64,000 bases of DNA, taken from assembly GCF_900258045.1 (NCBI RefSeq), contig NZ_OGVD01000002.1, forward strand, positions 434,001 through 498,000, written 5' to 3'. The position numbers and the translations under genes are program-made. How positions within the stretch are numbered: the stretch's first letter is position 1; the number at the start of each line of letters is the position of its first letter. Positions 51,633 to 60,911 of this stretch are shown here, in pieces. Under the pieces are notes generated by a model. That model was given only the letters and a program-made list of their open reading frames with translations. It had not been told where the DNA came from and ran no database searches. Source of the stretch: Sphingorhabdus sp. EL138 (lineage in GTDB: Bacteria > Pseudomonadota > Alphaproteobacteria > Sphingomonadales > Sphingomonadaceae).

Positions 51633-52130
51633 ATGGATCAAGATACGAATAGCATTCAGCAAAAACGCGCTACGGAACTGATTATCGATGATACTGACCG
51701 AAAGCTGTTAACCGCGCTAGCCGAAGATTCATCGCAATCCTATTCCGGTCTGGGTGCAAAAGTGCATCTTTCGGCACCCGCGGTGCACGAACGGGTCAAG
51801 AAGATGAAGACCGCGGGCGTAATTAAAAAAAGCACCATCAATTTAGACGGCACGAAAATAGGACGCCCGTTTCTCGCCTTCATTCATGTGAACTATACCG
51901 GCACCAAAGCCCGAGACAATTTTGCCAGATTACATGAAGATGCTGATGTTGAAGAAATTCATAGCGTGGCCGGAGATTCCTGCCTTTTAATAAAGGCCAG
52001 ATGCAAAGATGCTAATGGCCTCGACAAACTTTTGATCCGGATGCGTGAATTTGGTGATGTTACCAACACAAGGAGCCATATTGTTTTGACGACCTTGTTA
52101 GAGCGTGGACCGCAAGCAGAATTGGATTGA
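51633..52130 (+). CDS. Lrp/AsnC family transcriptional regulator
   Basis: A 165-residue regulator. An N-terminal helix-turn-helix (about 18-75) includes DRKLLTALAEDSSQSYSGLGAKVHLSAPAVHERVKKMKTAGVI. The C-terminal RAM domain (about 85-155) includes PFLAFIHVNYTG, VEEIHSVAGDSCLLIKARCKDANGLDKLL and TNTRSHIVLTTLLE. An extra 15 residues precede the HTH. It is divergent from lysE and probably controls it and itself through the palindromes between them. Confidence 0.92.
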   Translation: MDQDTNSIQQKRATELIIDDTDRKLLTALAEDSSQSYSGLGAKVHLSAPAVHERVKKMKTAGVIKKSTINLDGTKIGRPFLAFIHVNYTGTKARDNFARLHEDADVEEIHSVAGDSCLLIKARCKDANGLDKLLIRMREFGDVTNTRSHIVLTTLLERGPQAELD

Positions 52131-52144
52131 GTCAGTTCTAAGCT

Positions 52145-52176
52145 AACGTCCGCTTAGGGCACGAAAGCGGACATTA
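52145..52176. repeat. Palindromic repeat, copy 2
   Basis: AACGTCCGCTT and AAAGCGGACATT form an imperfect 11-bp inverted repeat around GAGGGCACG-like centre sequence (TAGGGCACG). It lies 15 bp after the Lrp-type gene. The following 160 bp up to the dioxygenase gene hold no recognisable feature. Confidence 0.75.
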
Positions 52177-52339
52177 GACAACCGGTGATCAGTCTTTCTG
52201 CTAACGACCCCTAAACAGTCATAATGGCGCTTTGAAATTAACACTGCAGCATGGCTGGCGGCCAGGCATCTGGCGAGAAACTGGCCAATAAGAGCCTCCC
52301 ACTCCAACTGCCAACGCGCAGGACACTGAAAGTTGCAAT

Positions 52340-53659
52340 CTAATCGCCAATCCAACTGCCATGAAAACCGGCAGGTACACGCGCCTGCAAATGTATTCGC
52401 GCGATTGGCTCATCAGACATTTCCACCGCGTTGAGGATGACCAACTCGCTCAGATGTTCGGTGGTATCGAAAACAAAGGCCATCAGATACCCGTCATCCT
52501 CGCTACCTGGATTGTCGGCAGGGACGAAGATGGCCTCGCTTCCTAACCGCCCGTCTTTGAGACGATGGCAAGTGCGCGCTCCTGTCTCCATATCATACTT
52601 GTGAAAACCAAGGATATTAGGGGCGCCGCCAGTATCAAACTCTGCAGCATATCCATGTTTGTGTGGCTGGCCGACCAGCAGCGGCGAAGTCACCGGAAAG
52701 TCAACACCCAAGTCATCCAGTTGCTCTTCTTTAATCGAGCCTTGATCAAGGTCTATTGTCCACCGATGAAGCTTTGGTACCGGCGGATTTTTCATCCCTA
52801 CCGAGGTGTAGCCAACCATTCGCGGCGCATGAAAAACGACCCGCGAGCCGCACTCATGGGCATTCATTGTGTGGTAGACATAGCAAGGGTCAATTTCGAA
52901 CCACTTTACGTCTTGGCTTTTGCCGGTGCGCGGCATGACGCCGAGCCGCGCACCATAGCTTTCATCATAGCTGATCGGGATTCCCGGTTTACCCAATTTC
53001 TCTAAATCCCAAAGCATGGGCAGGTCCATAAAAAGAACGAAATTTTCCGTGATTGCAAAGTCATGAACCATCGTCGCTGCTTTGACATCAATGATTTCGG
53101 ATTGGACCAATTCACCGCTGGGCGAGACACGGTAATAAGTCAAAAACGGAGGCATTATCCCATAGCCAAAAAACAGCATTTCTCCAGTTTTGGGGCAAAT
53201 TTTGGGGTGAGCCGTCATATTGCCTGCCAATTTTCCGTCAAAATCATATGGACCGATGGTTTCCAAATCATCAGACATTTCGATGGGAATCTGCGTTTCT
53301 TGAAGCGCCAATATCTTGTCCGCATGTCCCACGATATGGGTGTTTGCGAGCGAGTTTCCTCTTACAAGTCTGTTCTCATTGGTGATCTTTTCGAAATCCA
53401 AAAGGGGCGTTTGGACATAGCGATTGCGATACCAATGGGCTTCGCCGTCACTGATTTTGACGCCGTGGATCATCCCCTCGCCCAGGAACCAGTCGGCGCT
53501 TGGGTGCGCACGCGGATTCGGTCCGTTGCGCAGATATCTTCCGTTCAGCTCTTTTGGGATTTCGCCGGTTATCTGCAGATTGACTGTCTTGACAGTTTCT
53601 TCGACCGGCGCAAAGTTCCCTGCCATCCAAAAAGGTGCATCGGAATGTTCTCTTGTCAA
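52340..53659 (-). CDS. Carotenoid oxygenase family protein (stilbene/apocarotenoid dioxygenase)
   Basis: A 439-residue beta-propeller dioxygenase. The four iron-binding histidines fit MTAHPK, TMVHDF, YHTMNAHE and GFHGSW. The opening GNFAPVEETVKTVNLQITGEIPKELNGRYLRNGPNP is typical of the family. A TTG at 53659 with GAGGAG seven bases upstream is preferred; an in-frame ATG at 53725 lacks a good ribosome site. Sphingomonad relatives cleave the central double bond of lignostilbenes or resveratrol to two aldehydes. The gene is divergent from a TonB receptor and near a second dioxygenase, so a common substrate class is likely. Confidence 0.9.
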   Translation of the reverse strand: MTREHSDAPFWMAGNFAPVEETVKTVNLQITGEIPKELNGRYLRNGPNPRAHPSADWFLGEGMIHGVKISDGEAHWYRNRYVQTPLLDFEKITNENRLVRGNSLANTHIVGHADKILALQETQIPIEMSDDLETIGPYDFDGKLAGNMTAHPKICPKTGEMLFFGYGIMPPFLTYYRVSPSGELVQSEIIDVKAATMVHDFAITENFVLFMDLPMLWDLEKLGKPGIPISYDESYGARLGVMPRTGKSQDVKWFEIDPCYVYHTMNAHECGSRVVFHAPRMVGYTSVGMKNPPVPKLHRWTIDLDQGSIKEEQLDDLGVDFPVTSPLLVGQPHKHGYAAEFDTGGAPNILGFHKYDMETGARTCHRLKDGRLGSEAIFVPADNPGSEDDGYLMAFVFDTTEHLSELVILNAVEMSDEPIARIHLQARVPAGFHGSWIGD

Positions 53660-53890
53660 AATTTTGCTCCTCTCTCGCACTGAATTTGCCTGCCATTCAC
53701 TGCGGCAGATCACATTGTCCTGCATGCCATATTATCAATTCAAACGGTCATAACAATTGTGAGAGTATCTTTTGAAAACGGGATTATTAGCTTCTCATTC
53801 AGGATTGCGGCGAAATCCAACATTTGATGTTCGCCGGTTTAAATCGCGTAACAGATGCAAAAAAGCATCGTCGTGGAGGGGAGAAACAAG

Positions 53891-56338
53891 ATGTCATTCA
53901 AGAAGAGATTGTGCCTGCGAACGGCAAGCGTTGCTATTTCTACAACTCTGGCGATAGGCATGGCCAACCCGGCAATCGCTCAGGTTCAGGACGAGGTTGT
54001 GCAGGACGATGAGTCCAATAGCAATCTCATCATCGTGACTGCTCGGAAACAGGAAGAAACCCTGCAGGATGTTCCTGTCGCAGTTGCCGTTATCAGTGGT
54101 GACACGCTTGATGACTTCCGCATTGATGAAGCTGCTGATCTGGTTAGCCGCGTGCCTGCTCTTTCAGTACAGGTCGGTGGTTCGGGCGCCGGTGCGCAGA
54201 TTGGTATCCGCGGCATCAACTCTTCCAACATTTCGAACGCATTTGATTCCGCAGTGGCGATCAATATCGATGGTATAGCCGTGAGCACGCAAAGGATCTT
54301 GCAATCAGCGTTTTTCGATCTGGAGCAGGTGGAAGTCTTGAAGGGGCCTCAGCCGTTATTCTTCGGCAAGTCGACTTCAGCAGGTGTTTTGACTCTGCGC
54401 AGCGCGAACCCAACGCCAGACTGGGAAGTATCCGGGACGGTCTCTTATGAATTCGAAGAAGAGGGATATACCGTAGGCGGCTACATCTCCGGGCCGATAA
54501 CGGATACTTTGGGCATCCGCGTCGCTGCCGAATATCAAGGCATTGACAAGTTCGTGGAGCTGCAGGACAATGTGCCCGCGCTCGATCGCGATAAGGGATT
54601 GACCAATTTTATCGGCCGTCTGACGCTCGCTTTTGAGCCTTCGGACAGGTTCGATGCAACCCTCAAAGTCAATTATAACAGGCAGCGTTCGGAGACATTG
54701 AACGGCTTCACGGACATGTTTTGTGGCGGCAACGGGCAACCGGAGCCATCATTCCTGGCGGTGTTTGGCTTGTCATTTGCGCCCACCCATAACTGTAATA
54801 TTTCCGACAATCTGTTCCCCGGACCTGATGGTGATGCCAGGATTAACGTTGCCCCGGATGGACTGGACCTCGGCGGACGTGATGTCACTCAGGCATTCAA
54901 TGACACCGACCTGTTCTTTGCGAGTTTAGAGGCCAACATCGGATTGACCGAAAATCTCACTCTGACACTGCTTTCAGGTTATGTTGAGCTGGACAATATT
55001 TACAACGACACTTTCAACACAACTGGCCAAAACGCAGATGGAACCGCCGCCGGATTTTCGGCACCGTTCATCAACACTCTAGAGCAATACACTCAGGAAT
55101 TTCGTCTCTCAAGTGATTTTACAGGCCCGTTCAATTTCCAACTCGGTGGCTTCTGGGAAAGTCGTGATAGCGGGCTGCTAACGGCTCAGAACGCGTTTCT
55201 GCCATCGATCCTGCTGGGGCCGGACGCCGCCACTGGCTTCACTTTTGATTGGTTGGCGGATCGCCCTCTCTCAGCCGAGGCAATCTCGTTCTATGCGAGC
55301 GGGTCGCTCGACCTGACCGACACAATCAACCTGTCCGGAGGTGTTCGCTGGACCGATGAACAAAAGAGCACAACGATTGCCTTTCCGTATGTTCATTCGT
55401 TCATCTCTGGTCCATTGGGTGCGGTCCCGTCAGGCTTTTTTGCTGGCCCGATCAAATTCAGTGACAGCAATTTCTCTCCCGAGGTGGTGTTGAAATACTC
55501 GCCAACCGATGATTTCAATGTCTATGCCGCGTTCAAGACTGGCTTCAAATCAGGTGGCGTCGATAACAACACTTTGCCAACAGGCGCGGTACTGTTATTG
55601 AACGATCCCGATCCGGCAGTTGCTGAAGCAGCTGCTGACTCTCTTCGGTTCGATTCAGAGACTTCAACCGGTGGTGAAATTGGTGTTCGTTCGCAATTGG
55701 CCAACGGGTCTTTGACACTCAACGCAACCGCATTTTACTATGTGTTTTCTGATCAGCAGATTCAGAATTTTGATGTCAATATTTTCAACTTCTCGACATT
55801 CAACGCTGGTGAAACCACAACGCAAGGTATCGACGTTGATTGGCGCTGGTCTACGCCAGTCGATGGACTTACCATAAGCGGTGCTCTCGCTTATCTGGAT
55901 GCGGCCTTCAGCGACACCTTTGTCTCGGTGAATGGTTTGGATTTGGATGGCCGCGCTGCTGCTCGAGCACCTGAATGGTCCGGCAATGTTGCTATCGATT
56001 GGGATATTCCCCTTGGCGATTCGCTGGAGCTTGGGCTCAATTCGGTGATCAGTTATACAGATGAATACTTCACGACGACCACCAGCCCAACCGAACTTGA
56101 TCTGGCAACGAACATCGGCGACATCGTCCAGGATGGGTTCTTTACAATCGACGGTTCGATATCGATCGGTGATCCGGACGGGAAATGGACGCTGTCGTTG
56201 ATTGGTACAAATCTCACAGACGAAATTTTCATCAACACCTCCGCTCCGCCCCCATTTGGCGCGCCTGGAACTGATGACCGGTTGGTAACCCTGAACCGAG
56301 GCCGGCAAGTGTTTGTCGAGGTTGGCTTTAAATTTTAG
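53891..56338 (+). CDS. TonB-dependent receptor (outer membrane)
   Basis: An 815-residue receptor. The signal peptide ends AIGMANPAIAQ-VQD. The TonB-box-like LIIVTARKQEETLQDVPVAV precedes the plug, with VGGSGAGAQIGIRGINSSN and EVLKGPQPLFFGKSTSAGVLTL. The KGPQPLFFGKS variant is common in sphingomonad receptors of catabolic islands. The barrel ends with a C-terminal F (VFVEVGFKF). The ATG at 53891 follows GGAGGGGAG. It lies between two dioxygenase genes, so uptake of the stilbene-like or terpenoid substrate is a reasonable inference. Confidence 0.92.
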   Translation: MSFKKRLCLRTASVAISTTLAIGMANPAIAQVQDEVVQDDESNSNLIIVTARKQEETLQDVPVAVAVISGDTLDDFRIDEAADLVSRVPALSVQVGGSGAGAQIGIRGINSSNISNAFDSAVAINIDGIAVSTQRILQSAFFDLEQVEVLKGPQPLFFGKSTSAGVLTLRSANPTPDWEVSGTVSYEFEEEGYTVGGYISGPITDTLGIRVAAEYQGIDKFVELQDNVPALDRDKGLTNFIGRLTLAFEPSDRFDATLKVNYNRQRSETLNGFTDMFCGGNGQPEPSFLAVFGLSFAPTHNCNISDNLFPGPDGDARINVAPDGLDLGGRDVTQAFNDTDLFFASLEANIGLTENLTLTLLSGYVELDNIYNDTFNTTGQNADGTAAGFSAPFINTLEQYTQEFRLSSDFTGPFNFQLGGFWESRDSGLLTAQNAFLPSILLGPDAATGFTFDWLADRPLSAEAISFYASGSLDLTDTINLSGGVRWTDEQKSTTIAFPYVHSFISGPLGAVPSGFFAGPIKFSDSNFSPEVVLKYSPTDDFNVYAAFKTGFKSGGVDNNTLPTGAVLLLNDPDPAVAEAAADSLRFDSETSTGGEIGVRSQLANGSLTLNATAFYYVFSDQQIQNFDVNIFNFSTFNAGETTTQGIDVDWRWSTPVDGLTISGALAYLDAAFSDTFVSVNGLDLDGRAAARAPEWSGNVAIDWDIPLGDSLELGLNSVISYTDEYFTTTTSPTELDLATNIGDIVQDGFFTIDGSISIGDPDGKWTLSLIGTNLTDEIFINTSAPPPFGAPGTDDRLVTLNRGRQVFVEVGFKF

Positions 56339-56366
56339 TTGGCGTTCTCTTCCGACTAATTCCTTG

Positions 56367-56402
56367 GGTGGGTGCTGGAAATTAAGATGGCACCCACCTT
56401 TT
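56367..56402 (+). terminator. Rho-independent terminator after the TonB receptor
   Basis: GGTGGGTGC (56367-56375) pairs with GCACCCACC (56390-56398), followed by four T. It separates the receptor from the regulator operon. Confidence 0.8.
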
Positions 56403-56536
56403 CCCCTGGTTGCAGTTAGGTGGTTGTCTTGCGATCGACAGTCGTTGCATTGTAATGTGGGTCGGAAGCGGGGCAAGACCAATGTCCTGTTATCATCGCC
56501 ACCGCCCTTTCTTGCAAAAGCCAAAAGTGAGACCTG

Positions 56537-57271
56537 ATGCAAACCAAAATGGAATACACGACAAAGTCAAAATTGCTGCAAGCTGGGATCAAGGTGTTTA
56601 GCAACCATGGTTATGCTGGAGGTTCAATTCGTCAAATCGTTGATTTGGCTGGCACCAATATCGCAAGCGTAACCTATCACTACGGGTCAAAGAAACAGCT
56701 TTGGCAGGCTGTTTTCACTCATCTGCAAGACAATTTGATTGAAGCCATTTTCGTCGATTCAGACAAGTGGCGGGACATGACGCCATATGACAGGGTGAAG
56801 AGTACAACCCGCAATTACGTGCGATTTTGTGCTCGCTATCCCGAGCTGCATCGCATCTCAATGTTTGAAACCATCCAAGGTGGCGAGATGCTCGACTGGA
56901 TGAACGAGCGGAAATTTTCTCTCTTCTCAATGAAATCAATGGAGTGGGTCTCGCTGGCTCAGGACGAAGGTGTCTATTCTTCAGATGTCTCTGCCATCCA
57001 CCTGCATTTCATTGTGACGCACGCGTCTAACTCCATCTTTCTTTTGGCGCCTCATATCAAAGCAACATTTGGTATTGATGTCTTCGAAGAAGAGCAGATT
57101 GAGAAGTTCACGGACGCCATCATCTCTCTCTTCTTGAACAGCGAACCTGTTACTAGCCTAGGCAAATTGGGTACTCAGTCGCCCACCGCAACAGCTCAAG
57201 ATAGCGAGAATTTCGATGAAGTGCAGAATGCGCTCCAAAATCAATTTTTTCCGGATTTTAAGAATTCATGA
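56537..57271 (+). CDS. TetR/AcrR family transcriptional regulator
   Basis: A 244-residue regulator. An N-terminal helix-turn-helix (about 8-55) includes KSKLLQAGIKVFSNHGYAGGSIRQIVDLAGTNIASVTYHYGSKKQLWQAVF. The rest is the helical ligand-binding domain with a C-terminal extension of about 40 residues. It overlaps the aldehyde dehydrogenase gene by 4 bp (57268-57271), so the two are translated together. It probably senses a substrate or product of the dioxygenase pathway. AAACATTTGATGTTCG near 53819 may be a binding site but is weak. Confidence 0.9.
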   Translation: MQTKMEYTTKSKLLQAGIKVFSNHGYAGGSIRQIVDLAGTNIASVTYHYGSKKQLWQAVFTHLQDNLIEAIFVDSDKWRDMTPYDRVKSTTRNYVRFCARYPELHRISMFETIQGGEMLDWMNERKFSLFSMKSMEWVSLAQDEGVYSSDVSAIHLHFIVTHASNSIFLLAPHIKATFGIDVFEEEQIEKFTDAIISLFLNSEPVTSLGKLGTQSPTATAQDSENFDEVQNALQNQFFPDFKNS

Positions 57272-58713
57272 CAGACGATCCGGTTGAAATTGCGATGCAA
57301 AATTTGCTTGGCGCACTGGACGTTGCCAGCGGAGATCTACCCGTTGACGATCCGTCTACGGGAGAAATTATCGCTCGGGTGCGCGCATATGGCCTCGATG
57401 AGATTTCTCAGATAATCGGTGGCGCGGATGACGCCCGACATGCTTGGGCGGCTCGGACTGCGAAAGAGCGCGGGGCCATTCTAATAAAATGGTTCAATTT
57501 GGTCATGGCTCATCAATCGGAGTTGGCACATTTGGTCACTGCGGAATGCGGCAAGCCGTTGACGGAAGCGATGGTTGAGGTATCCTATGGCGCTGCGTTC
57601 ATTGAATGGTTCGCCGAAGAAGGGAAGCGCGCTTACGGCGAAACCATTCCCAGCTTTGCTGTAGGCAAACGGGTCCTTACCATAAAGCAACCGGTTGGAA
57701 CCTGTGCAGCAATAACGCCGTGGAACTTTCCTATCGCGATGGTGACGCGCAAAGTCGCACCTGCACTCGCAGCAGGCTGTTCAATCGTTTTGAAGCCAGC
57801 GGAGGCGACTCCGCTTTCCGCGCTTGCGCTGGAAAAATTGGCGATAGAAGCGGGCGTTCCCAAAGAGGTTTTCAAGATCATTCCGGTCATTGATCCTGCA
57901 CCCGTGGGTGAACTTTTTTGCAGCGATGAACGGATCCGCAAATTGAGCTTCACGGGTTCTACGCCGGTCGGAAAAATTCTGATGAGGCAGGCGGCGAAAA
58001 ATGTCACCAAAGTGAGTCTTGAACTGGGCGGAAACGCGCCTTTCATAGTCTTTGACGATGCAGATATTGATGCCGCTGTTGAAGGATCAATAGCCTCCAA
58101 ATTCCGAAATGCTGGCCAGACCTGCGTATGTGCGAACCGATTTTTGATCCAGGAAGGCGTGGCAGAGGAATTTACCGAGAAGCTTACCGCCAGAATTGAT
58201 GGACTTAAAGTTGCGCCGGGTCTGGAACAAGGAGCCGAGATTGGTCCGCTGATAAACGATGCAGGCCATTCGAAGGTCAGCACCTTGGTCGAAAGCGCGA
58301 TCGCTGCGGGAGCAGTTGCGCGTCTCGGCGGCAGATCAAGCGATAGGGGTGGAAATTTCTACGAGCCGACCGTCTTGGCCGGCGTCACGAGGGATATGGA
58401 TATTGCGAATGCAGAGATCTTTGGCCCGGTTGCTCCAATCATGACCTTTGCAGATGAGAAGGAGGCAATTCGCATCGCCAATGATACGCCATTTGGCCTG
58501 GCAGCGTATTTTTACGCACGTGACCTGGGGCGTGTATGGCGGGTAATGGAAGCGCTCGAATACGGAATGATCGGCATTAACGATGGCATCGTCTCATCTG
58601 AAGTCGCACCTTTTGGCGGGATAAAACAATCCGGGCTTGGGCGAGAGGGCTCAAAGCACGGGCTCGATGAATATATGGAACTGAAATACGCTTTGATAGG
58701 CGGCATTTCCTGA
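57268..58713 (+). CDS. Aldehyde dehydrogenase (succinate-semialdehyde dehydrogenase type)
   Basis: A 481-residue NAD(P)-dependent aldehyde dehydrogenase. The general base E252 lies in LELGGNAPF and the catalytic C286 in AGQTCVCANRFLIQ, which has the second cysteine usual for the GabD group. The cofactor segment is ITPWNFPIAMVTRKVAPALAAGC. Substrate preference is often aromatic or short semialdehyde. Its place between a TetR regulator and a stilbene/carotenoid-type dioxygenase suggests oxidation of the aldehydes released by double-bond cleavage. Confidence 0.92.
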   Translation: MTDDPVEIAMQNLLGALDVASGDLPVDDPSTGEIIARVRAYGLDEISQIIGGADDARHAWAARTAKERGAILIKWFNLVMAHQSELAHLVTAECGKPLTEAMVEVSYGAAFIEWFAEEGKRAYGETIPSFAVGKRVLTIKQPVGTCAAITPWNFPIAMVTRKVAPALAAGCSIVLKPAEATPLSALALEKLAIEAGVPKEVFKIIPVIDPAPVGELFCSDERIRKLSFTGSTPVGKILMRQAAKNVTKVSLELGGNAPFIVFDDADIDAAVEGSIASKFRNAGQTCVCANRFLIQEGVAEEFTEKLTARIDGLKVAPGLEQGAEIGPLINDAGHSKVSTLVESAIAAGAVARLGGRSSDRGGNFYEPTVLAGVTRDMDIANAEIFGPVAPIMTFADEKEAIRIANDTPFGLAAYFYARDLGRVWRVMEALEYGMIGINDGIVSSEVAPFGGIKQSGLGREGSKHGLDEYMELKYALIGGIS

Positions 58714-58762
58714 TCAATCCGATTCTTACACAGGCACAATTTCTTAAACGGAGAATGATATC

Positions 58763-60205
58763 ATGGCACAACCCTTTTCCGATCACCCTTATCTTACAGG
58801 CCACCATCAGCCGATGCGGTTCGAAGCACATGCGCCCGATTTGATTGTCGAAGGCGAGCTGCCAGATGATCTGCACGGGGTATTCTATCGCACAGGTTCA
58901 GAGCCGCTCTACGATCCGCCAGAAGGCTATCACTGGTTTGATGGAGATGGGATGGTTTACGGCTTTTTCTTCGAGGATGGCCGTGTTTCGATGCGCAACA
59001 AATGGGTGCGCACTGAAAAATTTGACGCTGAACTGACAGCAGGCAAACGTTTGTTTGGGGTTTTTGGCGATCCTGCAACCAGTGACCCGAGCGTGCAGGG
59101 CGTCCGCTACAACACTGGCAATACAAATATCATTCTCCACAATGGTAAATTGATGGCCGTTATGGAGGGGTGTCCTGCTATCGAAATGGATCCGCGCAGC
59201 CTCGAAACGCGCGACTATCTTGATTATGGCGGGACGATCACCGGGCCATTTTCTGCGCATCCCACCGTCGATCTTACCACCGGCGACATGATGAGCTATG
59301 GGTGGATGATAAACGGACCGCAGGGCAAACCGGAAATCCGCTATGAAGTAATCGACAAGAACGGCCAGATCACAAACCAATTCACGTTTGAAGCGCCATA
59401 TATGAGCATGGTTCACACCGCACTTGTTACCGAAAACTGGGTCTTGGTGCCGTTCAACCCGCTTGAGGTTAGCCTTGAACGCGCGATGAAGGGTGGCCCG
59501 ATGCAGGCATGGGTCAAGGGGCGCAATTCGCGCTTTGCCCTGTTCCCGAGGCATGGAAGCGCCAGTGATATTCGCTGGCTGGAAATGCCGGGCCGGCACA
59601 TGTTCCATGAGCTCAACGCTTGGGAAGAAGATGGCAAGTTGATCGCAGATGTCGCGGCCGCCAATGGCACTGCACTTTTCCCGAACGATGATGGCTCGCA
59701 AAGTACACATGGCGACACGGCATTGGAATTGCGGCGTTGGACGATTGATCTAACCGGCAAGACCAATGACATCAAAGAAGAAACCCTCAACGATCGCGAC
59801 ATCCAGTTCCCGCGCCCGGATGACCGTATGATGACGCGCAAGACGCGCCACGGCTATGCCAACCTCAATCTCAATTCGGTCGATGGACGCGTGGATGGAA
59901 TGGATGGCGTAATCCACTTCGATACGAAGTCCGGCAAAGAGGATATTTACCACTTTGGCAATGGCGCAGGCTGCGGTGAATTGGTCTTCGCGCCAAAGAC
60001 CGGGTCAACTGAAGAAGCCGACGGCTATGCAATGAGCTTGATCCATCCAGCCAATTCCAACACGACTGAATTGGCAATCTTCCAGGCACAAGACGTTGCT
60101 GCAGGTCCCGTAGCTAGGGTCATCATCCCCTATCGCATCCCGAGCGGCTTCCACTGCAATTATTACAGCGCGGACGGCTCTCTAGCTGAACCGATTTTTG
60201 CGTAA
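58763..60205 (+). CDS. Carotenoid oxygenase family protein (second dioxygenase)
   Basis: A 480-residue non-haem iron dioxygenase. Its iron ligands fit H166 (SAHPT), H218 (MVHTA), H282 (MFHELNA) and H464 (GFHCN), close to the numbering of NOV1-type stilbene oxygenases. The opening is PDLIVEGELPDDLHGVFYRTGSEPLYDPP, with GYHWFDGDGMVYGFFFEDG. GGAG lies nine bases before the ATG. It is third in the TetR-aldehyde dehydrogenase-dioxygenase operon. It belongs to a different subgroup from the enzyme at 52340, so it may cleave a different bond or substrate. Confidence 0.92.
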   Translation: MAQPFSDHPYLTGHHQPMRFEAHAPDLIVEGELPDDLHGVFYRTGSEPLYDPPEGYHWFDGDGMVYGFFFEDGRVSMRNKWVRTEKFDAELTAGKRLFGVFGDPATSDPSVQGVRYNTGNTNIILHNGKLMAVMEGCPAIEMDPRSLETRDYLDYGGTITGPFSAHPTVDLTTGDMMSYGWMINGPQGKPEIRYEVIDKNGQITNQFTFEAPYMSMVHTALVTENWVLVPFNPLEVSLERAMKGGPMQAWVKGRNSRFALFPRHGSASDIRWLEMPGRHMFHELNAWEEDGKLIADVAAANGTALFPNDDGSQSTHGDTALELRRWTIDLTGKTNDIKEETLNDRDIQFPRPDDRMMTRKTRHGYANLNLNSVDGRVDGMDGVIHFDTKSGKEDIYHFGNGAGCGELVFAPKTGSTEEADGYAMSLIHPANSNTTELAIFQAQDVAAGPVARVIIPYRIPSGFHCNYYSADGSLAEPIFA

Positions 60206-60300
60206 CGAAAAGTCAGTCAGCGGGCCCAATCTATGGCTTGCTCAAAATCCGAAAGTTGAATGCTATGTCTAGGCCAGATCGATCATTGGTTCGAAGCATT

Positions 60301-60332
60301 AATGTCCGCTTTTTGGGCTCAAAGCGGACATT
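60301..60332. repeat. Palindromic repeat, copy 3 (best preserved)
   Basis: AATGTCCGCTTT (60301-60312) and AAAGCGGACATT (60321-60332) form a perfect 12-bp inverted repeat with an 8-bp loop TTGGGCTC. It lies 95 bp after the dioxygenase stop. The rest of the 153-bp spacer shows nothing else. Confidence 0.85.
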
Positions 60333-60358
60333 GGTACTTCTCAAACATAGCCTCACAA

Positions 60359-60763
60359 TTATCTTGCCAATGCTCGATGGGATGTCCTGCAGTTTAGCAA
60401 ATGGACCTCATCGGAAAGAGCGGTCTCGATCGATGTAAAAGCAGCTTGGTCGCCTTTTATGTGGAAACTGGCAAGGTCAGTGGCATAGCGCACACCGCTA
60501 CCGCTTTGGGATAAGGGCAGGAGTAGTGTCCGGCTTTTTTGAGGGCTTCGACGGGACGGAAGCGTGATGGAAATAAGCTGGTTGGCATCAATGGACATCC
60601 ATGAGACCTGAAGGCGGAAACTGTCGTCACATAAATATGTTGTGGGGCTCCGGTCCGTGCGGAAGGCCGGAGCCAGGCTGTCCTTCGATTGGGCAGACAG
60701 AGGGCTCGCAAAACTAGCCAGCATGATCGCTAATCCCCCGATAGTTTGTTTCAAAAGTGGCAT
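60359..60763 (-). CDS. MliC-like periplasmic protein (lysozyme-inhibitor pattern)
   Basis: A 134-residue exported protein. The signal peptide ends ASPLSAQ-SKD (about residue 25). The mature part has TTYLCDDSFRLQVSW, SGSGVRYATDLASFHIKGDQAAF and a late Cys in EVHLLNC. These resemble the MliC family of membrane-bound c-type lysozyme inhibitors, where SGxRYxxxxxxFxxKGxxA is the inhibitory loop. There is no lipobox, so it would be soluble in the periplasm. Similarity is partial and the assignment tentative. AGGAG precedes the ATG by eight bases. Confidence 0.6.
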   Translation of the reverse strand: MPLLKQTIGGLAIMLASFASPLSAQSKDSLAPAFRTDRSPTTYLCDDSFRLQVSWMSIDANQLISITLPSRRSPQKSRTLLLPLSQSGSGVRYATDLASFHIKGDQAAFTSIETALSDEVHLLNCRTSHRALAR

Positions 60764-60911
60764 TAGATCACTCCTTCGATGAGACTAAATGTCTTCAGGG
60801 ATGCTCTCAATCTAACCGATCTCTGCTAGCTGCCAAATGGTGTGATTGCACTATTCCGCGGTGGCTCAAGCAGCCCTAGAACTAGCGGCACATCAATTCA
60901 GGAGACCCAAT

